6,488 nt of DNA. Origin: an uncultured Pseudomonadota bacterium. Its GTDB lineage: Bacteria > Pseudomonadota > Gammaproteobacteria > Methylococcales > Methylomonadaceae. This document shows, in pieces, positions 5,905 to 6,488 of the stretch. Position 1 is the first letter of the stretch. Every line of letters begins with the position of its first letter. The notes beneath the pieces were generated by a model. It was given only the letters and a program-made list of their open reading frames with translations, searched no databases and was not told where the DNA came from. A program made the translations under genes and the position numbers. The DNA lies in NCBI GenBank assembly GCA_903953455.1, contig CAJBJW010000096.1, positions 1 to 6,488 of the forward strand, given 5' to 3'.

Positions 5905-6488
5905 ATGCGTTACTTATTTACCTCACTTCTCATTGCAACAGGCATGAGTGCAGCTTATGCTGCTGATGCCCCAACTAGTATTACCCCTTTAGTTATCAGC
6001 ACAAACACAACAACATCACTCAATCCTTCCATTATTGAGATGCAAACCAATATTGGCACTGTCACGATGGAATTGGATTGGAATAAAGCGCCTATTTCAT
6101 CGAAAAACTTTTTAGATTATACAAACAAAGGATTTTATAAAAACACAGTATTTCATCGTACTGTAAAACAAGGAATTAGTATTGTTCAAGGTGGCGGTCT
6201 TGATGCACAAACTATTACCTTCAAAAAAACGGCAACCCCCATTAAAAATGAATCTAGTAATGGATTAAGTAATCTTAAAGGGACTGTTGCGATGGCTCGC
6301 ACATCTGAACCTAACTCAGCGACTTCGCAATTCTTTTTCAATTTTGAAGATAACTTAGGTTTAAATAAATCATCTGATCTCCCAGCCGGTGCTGGCTATG
6401 CCGTGTTTGCAGACGTTATTGGAGGAATGGATGTCGTCACACAAATAGGCGGTCTTGCAACACTAAAAACAAGCTATAGTGCTGATGG
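5905..6488 (+). CDS. Periplasmic cyclophilin-type peptidyl-prolyl isomerase, 3' end beyond window
   Basis: The first 194 codons of a cyclophilin are present, and the gene runs off the right edge. Residues 1-19 are a signal peptide (MRY, hydrophobic LFTSLLIATGM, then AYA before A20), so the enzyme should act in the periplasm, isomerising prolyl bonds as PpiA does. After a Thr/Ser-rich linker (about 22-42), the cyclophilin fold starts at IIEMQTNIGTVTMEL. VFHR (82-85) carries the catalytic arginine R85. VQGGG (94-98), NESSNGLSNLKGTVAMAR (115-132), then SATSQFFF (138-145) and YAVFADVIGGMDVV (165-178) follow family order and resemble E. coli PpiA. The distance from R85 to Q95 is two residues longer than in PpiA or human CypA, and the phenylalanine of the usual PGFMxQGG is missing. 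GGAG lies 9 nt before the ATG. Probably monocistronic here, 98 bp after ettA. Confidence 0.92.
   Translation, partial: MRYLFTSLLIATGMSAAYAADAPTSITPLVISTNTTTSLNPSIIEMQTNIGTVTMELDWNKAPISSKNFLDYTNKGFYKNTVFHRTVKQGISIVQGGGLDAQTITFKKTATPIKNESSNGLSNLKGTVAMARTSEPNSATSQFFFNFEDNLGLNKSSDLPAGAGYAVFADVIGGMDVVTQIGGLATLKTSYSAD

Overview
The window looks like chromosomal DNA from a gammaproteobacterium. The main evidence is a full-length EttA with both catalytic glutamates at the E. coli positions (188 and 470), a typical bacterial HinT, a PpiA-like periplasmic cyclophilin and an Aer-type PAS chemoreceptor. Base composition is moderately A+T-rich, and the leftmost 1.3 kb is clearly richer in A+T than the rest. 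The species cannot be named from the sequence. A motile, signal-rich aquatic gammaproteobacterium would fit, but that is inference.

Layout: bases 1-1026 (minus strand) hold the N-terminal 342 codons of a PAS-membrane-HAMP-like sensory protein that runs off the left edge. A 302-bp A+T-rich divergent intergenic region follows. All later genes are on the plus strand: a degenerate GGDEF-domain protein (1329-1841), an unrecognised 112-residue protein (1909-2247), hinT (2293-2634), a 12-helix APC/CAT-type amino acid permease (2691-4091), ettA (4142-5806) and the first 194 codons of a secreted cyclophilin-type peptidyl-prolyl isomerase (5905 to the right edge). I saw no tRNA, rRNA, CRISPR array, insertion sequence or attachment site.

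Transcription: hinT and the permease are 56 bp apart with no hairpin between them and may be co-transcribed. ettA has its own near-perfect extended -10 promoter just after the permease stop. Hairpins lie at the end of the 112-residue gene (with a T-run) and after ettA (without one).

Function: the right two thirds is housekeeping: nucleotide phosphoramidate hydrolysis, amino acid uptake, translation-elongation control and periplasmic protein folding. The left third is signalling. There an Aer-like receptor with an altered cofactor loop and a real extracytoplasmic loop faces, divergently, a GGDEF protein that has lost its catalytic motif but kept an RxxD sequence at the I-site position. That pair, plus the orphan 112-residue protein, is the least ordinary part. 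I found no convincing new multi-gene system.
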